Source: Pseudomonas denitrificans (nom. rej.)
GTDB taxonomy: Bacteria > Pseudomonadota > Gammaproteobacteria > Pseudomonadales > Pseudomonadaceae
Direction of reading: 5' to 3'
Length of the DNA: 64,000 nt
Assembly: GCF_008807415.1 (NCBI RefSeq)
Contig: NZ_CP043626.1
Coordinates: forward strand, 1,612,001-1,676,000
The notes below the pieces were generated by a model, which did no database searches, had not been told where the DNA came from, and was given only the letters and a program-made list of their open reading frames with translations. This document shows positions 19,097 to 28,441 of the stretch, piece after piece. The position numbers were made by a program, and so were the translations under genes. The first letter of the stretch is position 1; each line of letters starts with the position of its first letter.

Positions 19097-20706
19097 TGCG
19101 GGGCTTCCTGGGGCGTGGGCGCGCTTTCCAGGCGATTGCGCCCGGCGGCCTTGGCGCGGTACAGCGCGCGGTCGGCGGCTTCGATGAGGGCCTGTGGGCT
19201 GCTGTCGCTGCCGCTCGGCAGGGTGGCGATACCGATGCTCGCGGTGATGCGGCCCAGGGGGCTGCCGGCGTGGGTGAGGTTGGCGCCCTGCAGGCGCTGC
19301 ATGAATTGCTGGGCCACGGCCAGGGCGCCGTCAGGACCGGTGTTGGGCAGGATCACCGCGAGTTCCTCGCCGCCGTAGCGCGCGGCCAGATCGGCGGGAC
19401 GCCGCACGCTGTCGGCGAGGACGCGGCCGATGCGCCGCAGGCAGTCGTCGCCGGCCGGATGGCCATAGGTGTCGTTGAAGCGTTTGAAATGATCCACGTC
19501 GATCAGCAGCAGCCCCAGTGGCGAACGTTCGCGGTGGGCGCGGCGCAGTTCGGCGAGCAGGTGCTCGTCGAAGCTGCGGCGGTTCTCCAGGCCGGTGAGC
19601 GGGTCCCGCGAGGCGAGCACTTCCAGCTGCCGGTTGGCCTTGAGCAGGTCCTCGCGGGCATCGCGCAGCAGGCGCTCGGTGCCGATGCGGCGTTGGATCG
19701 CGAGGATCAGCAGGCTGCCGATGACCACGATGACCATCAGCAGGCCGAAGGCGATGGCCACCGTGCGCAGGGCGTCGGCGGCCCAGGCGGCGAGGGCTTC
19801 GTCCTTGCCGAGGGCGACCGAGGTCACCAGCGGGTAGCGCTCGTTCTTGCGGAAGGCGTAGATGCGCTCGATGCCGTCCAGCGAGGAGGCGAAGGTCGCG
19901 CTGCCGACCGTGGCGCTCTCCAGATACTGGGTGAAGATCGGCGAGCGCGACAGCACGCGGCCCATGTCGCTTTCGCGGAAGGGGTAGCGCACCAGCACCT
20001 GGCCGTTGCTGGTGGCCACGCCGATGGCGCCGGTCTTGCCGATGTCGATCTTGCCGAACAGGCGGAGGAAGTCCTGCACGCCGAGGGTGGCGACTATCAC
20101 TCCGGCGAAGTTGCCCTGGGCGTCGTTGTAGCGGCGGCTGACCGTGATTACCCAGACGCCGGTGGCGCGGCTGTGGATCGGTTCGCCGATATAGGCGTCC
20201 AGCGAGGGATTGTCGCGGTGGTGGATGAAGTAACCGCGGTCGGCGCTGTTGGCACCGGGCGGGAAGGGGCCGTTGGAGGTCATCAGCCAGTTGCCCTGGG
20301 CATCGTAGATGCCGACGCCGTTGAGCTGTGCGAGCAGGTGTTGCTGGCTCCGCACCAGGTCGTTCAGCCGTTGCAGCTGGGGCGCGCCGCGTCCCTCGTG
20401 CTCCAGGCGTTCGGCCAGGCCGAGCAGCAGCATGGAACTCTGGGTGACGATGCCTTCGACGTAGGTATCCAGCGCCTGGGTGAGGTTGAGGTTGTGCGTG
20501 GTGGTTTCCGCCAGCGTGCGCTCGCGCGCCGACCACAGCTCCCACGCCGTGGCGGCGGCCACGGCAAGGCTGATGATCGACAGCAGGAGGATGGCAAGAC
20601 GGATGTCGCGTTTCACTCTGGCCTCGTTGGGTCGGTCCCTGTGGCGGTTGCCGTGCTTGGCGGGCATCGTCCGCAGCGAGTGCAGGGAGACGCCGGCCGC
20701 GCTCAC
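19093..20706 (-). CDS. Membrane diguanylate cyclase with periplasmic Cache-type sensor
   Basis: Up to 537 residues; the start could also be the ATG at 20667. A first transmembrane helix ([19 protein letters not shown]), a periplasmic dCache-like sensor of ~240 residues (including [20 protein letters not shown]), and a second helix ([20 protein letters not shown]) lead to a GGDEF domain. The active site reads GGEEL, and an RxxD inhibitory site (RPAD) lies exactly five residues upstream. It should therefore make c-di-GMP with product feedback. Likely an inner-membrane sensor for a small ligand. It is 18 bases downstream of a second cyclase gene. Confidence 0.9.
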   Translation of the reverse strand: MSAAGVSLHSLRTMPAKHGNRHRDRPNEARVKRDIRLAILLLSIISLAVAAATAWELWSARERTLAETTTHNLNLTQALDTYVEGIVTQSSMLLLGLAERLEHEGRGAPQLQRLNDLVRSQQHLLAQLNGVGIYDAQGNWLMTSNGPFPPGANSADRGYFIHHRDNPSLDAYIGEPIHSRATGVWVITVSRRYNDAQGNFAGVIVATLGVQDFLRLFGKIDIGKTGAIGVATSNGQVLVRYPFRESDMGRVLSRSPIFTQYLESATVGSATFASSLDGIERIYAFRKNERYPLVTSVALGKDEALAAWAADALRTVAIAFGLLMVIVVIGSLLILAIQRRIGTERLLRDAREDLLKANRQLEVLASRDPLTGLENRRSFDEHLLAELRRAHRERSPLGLLLIDVDHFKRFNDTYGHPAGDDCLRRIGRVLADSVRRPADLAARYGGEELAVILPNTGPDGALAVAQQFMQRLQGANLTHAGSPLGRITASIGIATLPSGSDSSPQALIEAADRALYRAKAAGRNRLESAPTPQEAPQ

Positions 20707-20724
20707 CGGGTTACGTGTCGTTCG

Positions 20725-21921
20725 TCAGACGCCCTGCATACCGCTGAGTTGCACACGGTTGCGACCTTTCTGCTTGGCGACGTACAGGTGCTGGTCGCAG
20801 CGGGCGAGCAACTCGCGTGGCTCCTGCAGCCCGCTTTCGTTGGCCATGGCTGCGCCGAGGCTGATGGTCAGGTGGCGCAGGCTGTCGGGCCGGTAGAAGT
20901 GCTCGATGCCCAGGCTCGCCACCTGTTCGCGCAGCCGTTCGGCGACGCAGCGCAGGTCCTCGGCGCTGGTCGCCTCCAGCAGGATGGCGAACTCCTCGCC
21001 GCCATAACGATAGACGTTGGCGCGCCCGCCGCGCAGGGTACCCACCAGGCTTTCGGCCACCTGGCACAGGCAGCGGTCGCCGGCCTGGTGGCCGTAGTGG
21101 TCGTTGTAGGGCTTGAAGTAGTCGATGTCGGCCATCAGCAGGGCGAAGGGCCGCCCGTGGGCACGCATGCCGTGCCAGCTCTCGTTGAGCTGCAGGTCCA
21201 GCGAGCGGCGGTTGCCCACGCCGGTGAGGCCGTCGGTGGCGGCCAGTTCCTGCAGGCGCAGGTTGAGTGCTGCCAGCTCGGTGCGCTGGCGCTTTTCTTC
21301 GAGGTCGGCGAGGAAGGCCTGGCGCACGCCCTTGATGTTGGTCCAGCTGATGAACAGGCTGAACAGCGCGATAGGCAGGTAGACCAGGGTGAAGATCAGC
21401 AGCGGCTTGGCGGCGCCGTCGTGGATCAGCCAGACGTTGTAGAGAATGATCGCCGTGATGATCGCCGAGACCAGCGCGATGCCCTTGAACGAGTAGCGCA
21501 CGCCGAGGTTGCCCAGCAGCACGAACACCACCGAGGCGTAGAGGAAGAACGGCACGTCCGGCGAGGCGCTGCGCTTGAGCAGTTCGAACCAGGCGATGGT
21601 GGAGATGATGTCGTGCACCGGCATCAGCAGGTCCATCACCAGCACGCTGCGGCTGAAGCGGAACACCAGGAAGATGTTGATCAGGCCGATCAGGCTGAGG
21701 CCTGTGCGCAGGAACAGCGATTCCCTGGCCATGTCGGGGATGAGCAGCGCGTCGGCCAGTACGTAGGAGTCGTAGGCGGCCATGGCGATGAAGTTGATCG
21801 CCAGCAGGAAGCGCCGGTAATGCTGGATCACATACGCCTTGTAGGCATCCTGCAGGCGCGGTGGAATTCTCCCCTGGTACTGCTGCCGGGGAGGAACGGC
21901 GGGGAACTCGGGTGCGGTCAT
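20725..21921 (-). CDS. Membrane diguanylate cyclase lacking the inhibitory site
   Basis: 398 residues. About six hydrophobic segments occupy residues 35-205 (for example FFLYASVVFVLLGNLG and PLLIFTLVYLPIALFSLFIS). A short helix and a GGDEF domain follow (TDGLTGVGNRRSLDLQLNES). The active site is GGEEF, but the residues where the RxxD I-site should lie read GGRA, so product inhibition is probably absent. It makes c-di-GMP at the inner membrane. First gene of the cyclase-cyclase-sirtuin operon. The membrane sensor class is not one I can name. Confidence 0.88.
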   Translation of the reverse strand: MTAPEFPAVPPRQQYQGRIPPRLQDAYKAYVIQHYRRFLLAINFIAMAAYDSYVLADALLIPDMARESLFLRTGLSLIGLINIFLVFRFSRSVLVMDLLMPVHDIISTIAWFELLKRSASPDVPFFLYASVVFVLLGNLGVRYSFKGIALVSAIITAIILYNVWLIHDGAAKPLLIFTLVYLPIALFSLFISWTNIKGVRQAFLADLEEKRQRTELAALNLRLQELAATDGLTGVGNRRSLDLQLNESWHGMRAHGRPFALLMADIDYFKPYNDHYGHQAGDRCLCQVAESLVGTLRGGRANVYRYGGEEFAILLEATSAEDLRCVAERLREQVASLGIEHFYRPDSLRHLTISLGAAMANESGLQEPRELLARCDQHLYVAKQKGRNRVQLSGMQGV

Positions 21922-22135
21922 CGAGAGTGGGAGCCTGTGTCTGCCATCCAGGGCGAATGCTGGCCAAGGGCTAGAGTAGGGTGCGGCACCATCGCCGTCC
22001 AGCGGGGCGATGCACAGGCTGTACCAAAACGTCGGTTCCCGCGGATTGGCTCTGTAATCAGGGTCGCTAATGGATCTTTATAGGGAGCCAATGCGGCGGC
22101 ATGATGACCGCCATCATCTGCTGTCGAGGCCTGAC

Positions 22136-22756
22136 ATGTACGTACCTGCGCATTTCGAGGAAACCCGCCCGGACGAGCTGCACCGGCTGATCCGCGACTA
22201 TCCCCTGGGCATCCTGGTCACCGGCCATGACGGCCTGCTGGACGCCAACCACCTGCCGTTCGAGCTGGAGCTCTCCGGCGCGAAGCCGCTGCTGCGCGCC
22301 CACGTCGCCCGCAACAACCCGGTCTGGCAGGAGGCCGACGGCGAGGAGGTGCTGGTGATCTTCCGTGGCGAGCATGCCTACGTCTCGCCCAACTGGTACC
22401 CGAGCAAGCACGAGGCGCACCGCCAGGTGCCGACCTGGAACTATCAGGTGGTGCACGTTCGTGGTCGCCTCAAGGTCATGGACGAGGAGCGCTTCGTGCG
22501 CGGTGTGGTCGGCCGCCTGACGCGCACCCACGAAGCGAGCGAGGAGAAGCCCTGGAAGATGAGCGACTCCACCCCGGAATTCATCAGCGGCATGCTGGCG
22601 AACATCGTCGGCATCGAGGTGGAGATCGGCGAGATCATCGGCAAGTCGAAGCTCAGCCAGAACAAGGAAGAGCGCGATCGCCTGGGTGCCGCCGAGCGGC
22701 TGGAGCAGCTCGGCAGTGGCGAGCTTTCCGCAGCGATGAAGGGCGCGCTGGGCTGA
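22136..22756 (+). CDS. PaiB-like FMN-binding protein
   Basis: 206 residues from the ATG at 22136, beginning MYVPAHFEETRPDELHRLIR. Motifs typical of the PaiB/FMN-binding split-barrel family are ANHLPFEL, LRAHVARNNPVW, FRGEHAYVSPNWY and VPTWNYQVVHV. In Bacillus PaiB was linked to repression of sporulation and protease genes; in Gram-negatives it is usually annotated as an FMN-binding negative regulator. Actual function here is unknown. Single gene between the divergent cyclase operon and a membrane-protein gene. Confidence 0.85.
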   Translation: MYVPAHFEETRPDELHRLIRDYPLGILVTGHDGLLDANHLPFELELSGAKPLLRAHVARNNPVWQEADGEEVLVIFRGEHAYVSPNWYPSKHEAHRQVPTWNYQVVHVRGRLKVMDEERFVRGVVGRLTRTHEASEEKPWKMSDSTPEFISGMLANIVGIEVEIGEIIGKSKLSQNKEERDRLGAAERLEQLGSGELSAAMKGALG

Positions 22757-22827
22757 GTCCGTGCCGGTGAGGCCCGTTCCAGACATGTCCGCATGTTTCG
22801 AAGGGTTGGCGGATTGGTTGCGTGGAA

Positions 22828-22842
22828 TGTAATAATATTACA
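22828..22842. promoter_or_regulatory. AT-rich dyad upstream of DUF1624 gene
   Basis: TGTAAT-AAT-ATTACA is a perfect 6-bp inverted repeat in an otherwise GC-rich gap, 24 bases before the ATG. Its placement suits an operator for the DUF1624-OprD pair. Confidence 0.5.
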
Positions 22843-22866
22843 ATTCACTCGCAATCGATCTCGCCC

Positions 22867-24045
22867 ATGACCTCCGCACTGAGCCCCGCAATACCTTCAA
22901 TTGCCAAAACCGCCACGCGACTCCACTCCATCGACGCCCTGCGCGGGCTGGTGATCCTCTTCATGCTGCTGGACCACGTCCGAGAGACGTTCTACCTGCA
23001 CCTGCAGGTGAGCGACCCGATGGACGTGACCCAGACCGACCCCGCGCTGTTCTTCAGCCGCACCCTGGCGCACCTGTGCGCGCCAGTATTCGTCTTCCTC
23101 ACCGGGCTTTCCGCTTTCCTCTATGGCGAGAAACACGAGGGCCGCGCGGCGGTCTCGGCCTTCCTGTTCAAGCGCGGGCTGTTCCTGGTGCTGCTGGAAA
23201 TCACCCTGGTGAACTTCGCCTGGACCTTCCAGTTTCCGCCGCAGGTCATCTACCTGCAGGTGATCTGGGCCATCGGCCTGAGCATGCTGGCGCTTTCCGC
23301 ACTGGTCTGGCTGCCGCGCGCCACGCTGGTGGTGCTGGGAGTGGCGCTGGTGGCCGGGCACAACCTCCTCGATGGGCTGCACTTCGCGCCCGGCCACTGG
23401 GCACACGTGCCCTGGGCGGTGCTGCATGACCGCGGCTGGATCGAGGTGGGCGATGCGCTGCGCTTGCGCACGTCCTATCCGTTGCTGCCGTGGATCGGGG
23501 TGATTGCCCTCGGGTATGCCGTCGGCCCCTGGTTCGGTCGTTCTGCCGATGCTGCCCGGCGCACCCGCAACCTGCTGCTGGCGGCGGCCATCGCGCTGGG
23601 CGGATTCATCGCCCTGCGCCTGAACAACGGTTATGGCGAGAAGCCCTGGGGCGATGGCGATACTGACCTGCAACTGCTGATGAGCTTCTTCAACATCACC
23701 AAGTACCCACCGTCGCTGCTGTTCCTGGCGCTGACCCTGGGCATCGGCCTGCTCCTGCTGGTGCTCTTCGAGCGCCGAGGGCAGGGCGCACTGGCGCGCT
23801 GGCTGGCGGTGTTCGGTGCGGCGCCGATGTTCTTCTACCTGCTGCACCTCTATGTGCTGAAGCTGCTGTACCTGGCCGCCGCGGCAATCTGGGGGCTGAA
23901 CCACGGGCAGTACTTCGGCTTCGATTCGGTGTGGGCGGTCTGGGTTGGTGCGCTGGTACTGATCGTCGCCCTGTACCCGCCGGTGCACTGGTTCGCCGGG
24001 CTCAAGGCCCGTCGTCGCGATATCACCTGGCTGAAGTACCTGTGA
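22867..24045 (+). CDS. DUF1624 / heparan-alpha-glucosaminide N-acetyltransferase-like membrane protein
   Basis: 392 residues with about ten hydrophobic segments. The N-terminal signature HSIDALRGLVILFMLLDHVR is that of DUF1624/YeiB-type proteins, where the histidine and aspartate lie at the membrane face. Other recognisable parts are CAPVFVFLTGLSAFLYG and APMFFYLLHLYVLKLLYL. The family is related to membrane acyltransferases; the substrate is unknown. Its stop overlaps the GTG start of the following OprD gene (GTGA), so the two are co-translated. Confidence 0.82.
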   Translation: MTSALSPAIPSIAKTATRLHSIDALRGLVILFMLLDHVRETFYLHLQVSDPMDVTQTDPALFFSRTLAHLCAPVFVFLTGLSAFLYGEKHEGRAAVSAFLFKRGLFLVLLEITLVNFAWTFQFPPQVIYLQVIWAIGLSMLALSALVWLPRATLVVLGVALVAGHNLLDGLHFAPGHWAHVPWAVLHDRGWIEVGDALRLRTSYPLLPWIGVIALGYAVGPWFGRSADAARRTRNLLLAAAIALGGFIALRLNNGYGEKPWGDGDTDLQLLMSFFNITKYPPSLLFLALTLGIGLLLLVLFERRGQGALARWLAVFGAAPMFFYLLHLYVLKLLYLAAAAIWGLNHGQYFGFDSVWAVWVGALVLIVALYPPVHWFAGLKARRRDITWLKYL

Positions 24046-25373
24046 GGCTGCGCAGTTCCGCTGTGCTGCTGGCGCTGTCCGCGCCGGCGTTCGGCGCGGC
24101 GCAGGAGGAGTCCGGCGGTTTCGTCGAGGACAGCCGCTGGAGCCTGCTCAACCGCACGGTGTTCGACCAGCGCGAGTACCGCCACGGCGATCGCAACAGT
24201 GGCGCGCGCAATGCCTACAAGCCGCGCAGCGAGCGCAATGGCTATGCGGAGGAGTGGGCCTACGGGCTGATGGGCAGCCTGCAGTCAGGCTTCACCCGGG
24301 GCAGCGTCGGATTGGGGTTGGACGCCCACCTCTACCAGGGCGTGCTGCTGGACAGCGGCGGTGGGCGTGCCGGCAAGGCACGGCTGGTTGGGCTGGATAA
24401 CGAAGGCCACCCCAAGGACAGCTTCGCCCGCGGCGGCGCGGCGTTGAAAGCGCGGATGTCTTCGACCACCCTTTGGTGGGGCGAGCAGCGGGTGAAGACG
24501 CCGGTGTTCAGCTCGTCCGACAGTCGCCTGCTGCCGGAAACGGCCACCGGCTTCTTCCTCTCCAGCGAGGAGTTCTCCGGGCTGCGGCTGGTGGCCGGGC
24601 ACTTCACCGAAAGCACCGATCGCAACGCCTCCAGCCATGATCGCGGCTTCGTGGTGAACTACTCCAACGCCCGCCAGGGCGATGCCTTCGACCTCGCGGG
24701 CTTCACCTACGCGCCAGCCAAGTCGGCAAGCCTGAGCCTCTTCACCTCGCGCTACGAGGACAGCTGGCGCCAGGACTACCTGGGCGGCACCTTCAGCCAA
24801 CCACTGGGCGCGGGGCAGGACCTGTCGCTGAACCTCAACCTCTACCGCACCCGAGACACCGGTCAGGCGCTCTCCGGGCGCATCGACAACACCACCTGGA
24901 GCCTGCTCGGCGGCTACGATTTCGGCGCACACCGGCTCAGTGTCGGTTACCAGCAGGTCGAGGGCGACACGCCGTTCGACTACGTGACGCGTGGGGCGAT
25001 CTTCCTCACCAATGCGGTGCAGCTATCGGACTTCAATGCGCCCAACGAACGCTCCTGGCAGTTGCGCTATGAGCTGGACCTGGCTAGCTTCGGCGCGCCG
25101 GGGTTGTCGATGGCGGCGGCCTACGTGCGTGGCACGGACATCGATGGCAGCCACGTCGACCCGCGTGGCGGCTACGCGTACCTGGGGTACGGCGAGGGCG
25201 GCAAGCACTGGGAGCGCGACCTGATGCTGCAATACCGCGTGCCGGAAGGCCCGGCCAAGGGGCTGCGGCTGGTGCTGATGCACAACAGCCACCGCGCCAA
25301 TGCCGCGCAGGCGGAGCTCAATACCGATCAGCTGAGGGTTGCCGTGGAATACCCGCTGGACGGCGGCTTCTGA
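24042..25373 (+). CDS. OprD-family outer membrane porin
   Basis: 443 residues from a GTG that overlaps the preceding stop. The short signal peptide is MRLRSSAVLLALSAPAFGAA. OprD features are SRWSLLNRTVFDQREYRHGD, EEWAYGLMGSLQSGFTRGSV, NERSWQLRYELDLASFGAPG and a final FxxxYPLDGGF-like strand ending in Phe. It forms a selective channel in the outer membrane. Coupling to a DUF1624 membrane protein is unusual for this family and may mean a joint role in handling one compound. The long upstream extension of this frame lies inside the DUF1624 gene and is not used. Confidence 0.9.
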   Translation: MRLRSSAVLLALSAPAFGAAQEESGGFVEDSRWSLLNRTVFDQREYRHGDRNSGARNAYKPRSERNGYAEEWAYGLMGSLQSGFTRGSVGLGLDAHLYQGVLLDSGGGRAGKARLVGLDNEGHPKDSFARGGAALKARMSSTTLWWGEQRVKTPVFSSSDSRLLPETATGFFLSSEEFSGLRLVAGHFTESTDRNASSHDRGFVVNYSNARQGDAFDLAGFTYAPAKSASLSLFTSRYEDSWRQDYLGGTFSQPLGAGQDLSLNLNLYRTRDTGQALSGRIDNTTWSLLGGYDFGAHRLSVGYQQVEGDTPFDYVTRGAIFLTNAVQLSDFNAPNERSWQLRYELDLASFGAPGLSMAAAYVRGTDIDGSHVDPRGGYAYLGYGEGGKHWERDLMLQYRVPEGPAKGLRLVLMHNSHRANAAQAELNTDQLRVAVEYPLDGGF

Positions 25374-25775
25374 TCAGAGCCCACCGAGCAGGTCGTGGGC
25401 GTCGAGCAGGCGCCAGGCGATCTCCGGGTTCCTCTCCAGGCCCCGGCGGATCGCGGCGGGTATGGCCTGGCGGGTCTTGCGACAGAGACCGGGCTGCTCG
25501 TCGAAGTCGAATTCGATGCCGCGCATGGTGCGCACTTCGTTGAAGCCGGGGGCGATGTGCAGGCGGATGCCAAGCTGCTCGTAGAGCTTGTGCTGCATGC
25601 GCTGCAGGTCGGACAGGTCCTTGAGGTTCTCCAGCCGCTCCAGCAGGCGCTGCTCCTCGTGCCGGGTGAGCAGCAGGATGCGCAGGTCGGCGTCGGGCTG
25701 TTCCAGCAGGCGTTCCCGGTCGCAGTTGCAGGCGCCGGGCGGGCATTGCTGGCGGAGCGGGGGAGTGGCGGTCAT
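25374..25775 (-). CDS. Conserved-looking hypothetical protein with N-terminal Cys cluster
   Basis: 133 residues from the ATG at 25775. The N-terminus contains QQCPPGACNCDRERLL, a C-x5-C-x-C cluster that could bind metal. The middle is strongly helical and charged (LLTRHEEQRLLERLENLKDL), and the end is basic and helical. No family recognised. It is convergent with the OprD gene (stops adjacent) and sits 156 bases downstream of the rlhA stop on the same strand. Coding potential is good, but function is unknown. Confidence 0.65.
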   Translation of the reverse strand: MTATPPLRQQCPPGACNCDRERLLEQPDADLRILLLTRHEEQRLLERLENLKDLSDLQRMQHKLYEQLGIRLHIAPGFNEVRTMRGIEFDFDEQPGLCRKTRQAIPAAIRRGLERNPEIAWRLLDAHDLLGGL

Positions 25776-25847
25776 GTCCCGATCATAGCGGGGGATCGGG
25801 GAATTGCGCAGGGAGATTGCTCTTTGCAGGGGCGAGGGGGGCGCCTG

Positions 25848-25920
25848 GCTCTTGCTCGCGAACGAATTTCCCGGCACCTCAGATGCTGGGCTGTTCGCGA
25901 GCAAGCTCGCTCCTACACGT
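25848..25920. repeat. REP-like palindrome between rlhA and the hypothetical gene
   Basis: TTGCTCGCGAACGAATTTC and, in inverse sense, GTTCGCGAGCAAGCTCGCTC followed by CTACAC. Same class as 3326-3402. Confidence 0.7.
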
Positions 25921-25931
25921 CCAGGTCAGCC

Positions 25932-27935
25932 TCAGTGCGCCGGCTTGCGAATGGTTTTGAGCAGGTCTTCCGGGCTGATCTGCCCGACGATGTTGCTCAC
26001 GCCTTCGCTGCCCGGTTGCGGCAGGCCGAGGATGTGGCCCTTGATCTTGCCGATCACGTGCATCTCGCACGGCTTGCAGTCGAACTTCAGGGTCAGCACT
26101 TCGTCGCCGTGGATCAGCTGCATCGGCTGCACCTTGGTGCGCACGCCGGTGACGCCCTTGGCCTGTTTCGGGCACAGGTTGAACGAGAAGCGCAGGCAGT
26201 GCTTGGTAATCATCACCGGCACTTCGCCTGTCTCTTCGTGGGCCTCGTAGGCCGCGTCGATCAGCTGTACGCCGTGGCGGTGGTAAAACTCGCGGGCCTT
26301 CTCGTTGTAGACGTTGTACAGGAACGACAGGTGCGACTCCGGGTACACCGGCGGCGGGCTGGTTTCGGCCTTGCGGCCACCGCGCGGGTGGGCCTGCACG
26401 CGGGCTTCGGTGAGCGCTTCGATGGCTTCGCGGCGCAGCGACTTGAGCTGGGAATTGGGAATGAAGAACGCCTGCGGGGCGTCCAGCTCGATCTGGTCGG
26501 CGTGGTACTGGGTGGTGCCCAGTTGGCCGAGCAGGTCGTGCAACTGGTCCAGCGCCTGTTCCGGCTTGTTGGCGGCGCCGAACGGGCCGTCCAGGGCGAC
26601 GCTGGCGCTGACGCCTTCCTCGCTGGTAGCGGTCAGTTCCAGGCGCTCTTCGCGCAGTTTTGCGACCCACGACAGGCCGACGCGACGCTCGGCGGAGGTC
26701 TTCTGCAGCGCCTGCTGCCAGTTGTGGTCGAGGTTGCGTGACAGCGGGTGGTTCGGGCGCAGGCGGTAGAGTCCCTCGGGCATCTCGTTGGGCTCGACGC
26801 GGTAGCGGTAGCGCTTCTCGCCGTCCTCTTCGAATTCACCTTTCGGCTCGGCGATGTTGGCGCGGAAACCGACCACTTCGCGCTTGACCAGCACGTTGAG
26901 GCCGTCGCCGTTGGACAGCGGGTCCTTGGTCACCACCAGCAGGTCGCGCTTGCCGACTTTCTCCACGGTGCCCACCGGCAGGCCGGTGAAGGTCGGCGAG
27001 TCGAAGGCGCCGATGTCGATCTTGCGGTCGCTGACGAAGTAGTCGGTGCTGCCACGGTGGAAGGTCTTGTCCGGGTCCGGCACGAAGAAGTGGTCGGTGC
27101 GGCCGCTGGAGGCGCGGGCGAGGTCCGGGCGCTCGGCGAGAATGCCGTCCAGGCGCTGGCGGTAATAGGCGGTGATGTTCTTCACGTAGCCCATGTCCTT
27201 GTAGCGCCCTTCGATCTTGAAGGAGCGCACGCCGGCGTCCACCAGGGCGCTGAGGTTGGCGCTCTGGTTGTTGTCCTTCATCGACAGCAGGTGCTTCTCG
27301 AAGGCCACCACGCGGCCCTGGTCATCCTTCAGGGTGTAGGGCAGGCGGCACGCCTGGGAGCAGTCGCCGCGGTTGGCGCTGCGGCCGGTCTGGGCGTGGG
27401 AGATGTTGCACTGGCCGGAGAAGGCCACGCACAGCGCGCCGTGGATGAAGAACTCGATGGCGGCATCGGTCTCGTCGGCGATGGCGCGGATTTCCTTGAG
27501 GTTCAGCTCACGGGCCAGCACCAGCTGGGAGAAGCCGGCCTGATCGAGGAACTTCGCCCGCTCCAGGGTGCGGATGTCGGTCTGGGTGCTGGCGTGCAGC
27601 TCGATCGGCGGGATGTCCAGCTCCATGATGCCCAGGTCCTGCACGATCAGCGCATCGACGCCGGCGTCGTAGAGCTGGTGGATCAGCGCGCGCGCCGGCT
27701 CCAGCTCGTTGTCGTGGAGGATGGTGTTGATCGTGGTGAACACCCGTGCGTGGTAGCGGTGGGCGAACTCCACCAGCTGGGCGATATCGCTCACCTCGTT
27801 GCAGGCATTGTGCCGCGCGCCGAAGCTCGGGCCGCCGATGTAGACGGCGTCGGCGCCATGCAGGATGGCCTCGCGGGCGATATGCACATCGCGGGCAGGG
27901 CTGAGCAGTTCCAGATGGTGTTTGGGCAAGGACAT
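25932..27935 (-). CDS. rlhA: 23S rRNA 5-hydroxycytidine C2501 synthase (U32 family)
   Basis: 667 residues starting MSLPKHHLELLSPARDVHIA, with GATAAAGAAGAAATC before the ATG. The peptidase-U32 domain is clear: GADAVYIGGPSFGARHNACN, HASTQTDIRTLERAKFLDQ, FIHGALCVAFSGQCNISHA, and cysteines in RGDCSQACRLPY. The C-terminal half adds DUF3656 and a tail with CLRFSFNLCPKQA and FDCKPCEMHVIG, the YdcP/RlhA arrangement. RlhA hydroxylates C2501 of 23S rRNA using prephenate and an Fe-S centre. The 140-residue 5' extension of the frame runs through repeat DNA and is not coding. Confidence 0.92.
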   Translation of the reverse strand: MSLPKHHLELLSPARDVHIAREAILHGADAVYIGGPSFGARHNACNEVSDIAQLVEFAHRYHARVFTTINTILHDNELEPARALIHQLYDAGVDALIVQDLGIMELDIPPIELHASTQTDIRTLERAKFLDQAGFSQLVLARELNLKEIRAIADETDAAIEFFIHGALCVAFSGQCNISHAQTGRSANRGDCSQACRLPYTLKDDQGRVVAFEKHLLSMKDNNQSANLSALVDAGVRSFKIEGRYKDMGYVKNITAYYRQRLDGILAERPDLARASSGRTDHFFVPDPDKTFHRGSTDYFVSDRKIDIGAFDSPTFTGLPVGTVEKVGKRDLLVVTKDPLSNGDGLNVLVKREVVGFRANIAEPKGEFEEDGEKRYRYRVEPNEMPEGLYRLRPNHPLSRNLDHNWQQALQKTSAERRVGLSWVAKLREERLELTATSEEGVSASVALDGPFGAANKPEQALDQLHDLLGQLGTTQYHADQIELDAPQAFFIPNSQLKSLRREAIEALTEARVQAHPRGGRKAETSPPPVYPESHLSFLYNVYNEKAREFYHRHGVQLIDAAYEAHEETGEVPVMITKHCLRFSFNLCPKQAKGVTGVRTKVQPMQLIHGDEVLTLKFDCKPCEMHVIGKIKGHILGLPQPGSEGVSNIVGQISPEDLLKTIRKPAH

Positions 27936-28090
27936 GATTTCTTCTTTATCAGGCGTGCTAATCAGGTATGACACGGGCAATCGCGCATTGTACCGGCCAA
28001 ACGCCGCGCCGGCACCCGTGGCGTGCCGGGCGGCGTAACCCCCGGTCGTCCCGGCTGCCCCTGCAGGAGCGGGCCATGCCCGCGAACCGC

Positions 28091-28280
28091 GGACAACGTC
28101 CGCGCCAACCGCCGCTCCGATCCCATCGGCTAACCCTTTGTAGGATGGCGTGGAGCGCAGCGATACCCATCGCCCCGTGCACCGGCAGCATGGGTATCGC
28201 TGCGCTCCACCCATCCTACGTGCGTGCCAGCGGACTATGTCCGCGTTGTTTCGGCGCGGGCAGGCATGGCCAGTTCCTAC
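28091..28280. repeat. ~200-bp composite repeat (copy 1) containing a GTAGGATGG palindrome
   Basis: From GGACAACGTCCGCGCCAACC through the palindrome at 28140-28219 to GCATGGCCAGTTCCTACGG. The same composite unit appears twice more at 31992-32190 and 32253-32451. The rest of the 506-bp gap (27936-28441) contains another GGAGCGGGCCATGCCCGCG half element and no gene. Confidence 0.85.
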
Positions 28281-28441
28281 GGGTCGCACCGCCAGCTCCG
28301 GCAATTCTGCAAGGCCCTTGAGATGCCCTTGCAGAACTGCAAAGTGACCCTGCAACCCTGTCTATTCCGCGCTTTGCGGGCATGGATCAAGATTCGTTCG
28401 TCCTCTCGGAACACCTCTCCCCACTTTCAAGGAACCGAATC

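Noticed and set aside
19096..22083. Plus-strand open frame of 995 codons
   Set aside because: It is antisense to two well-supported GGDEF proteins and has the Gly/Ala/Val/Gln-rich composition of a high-GC shadow frame.
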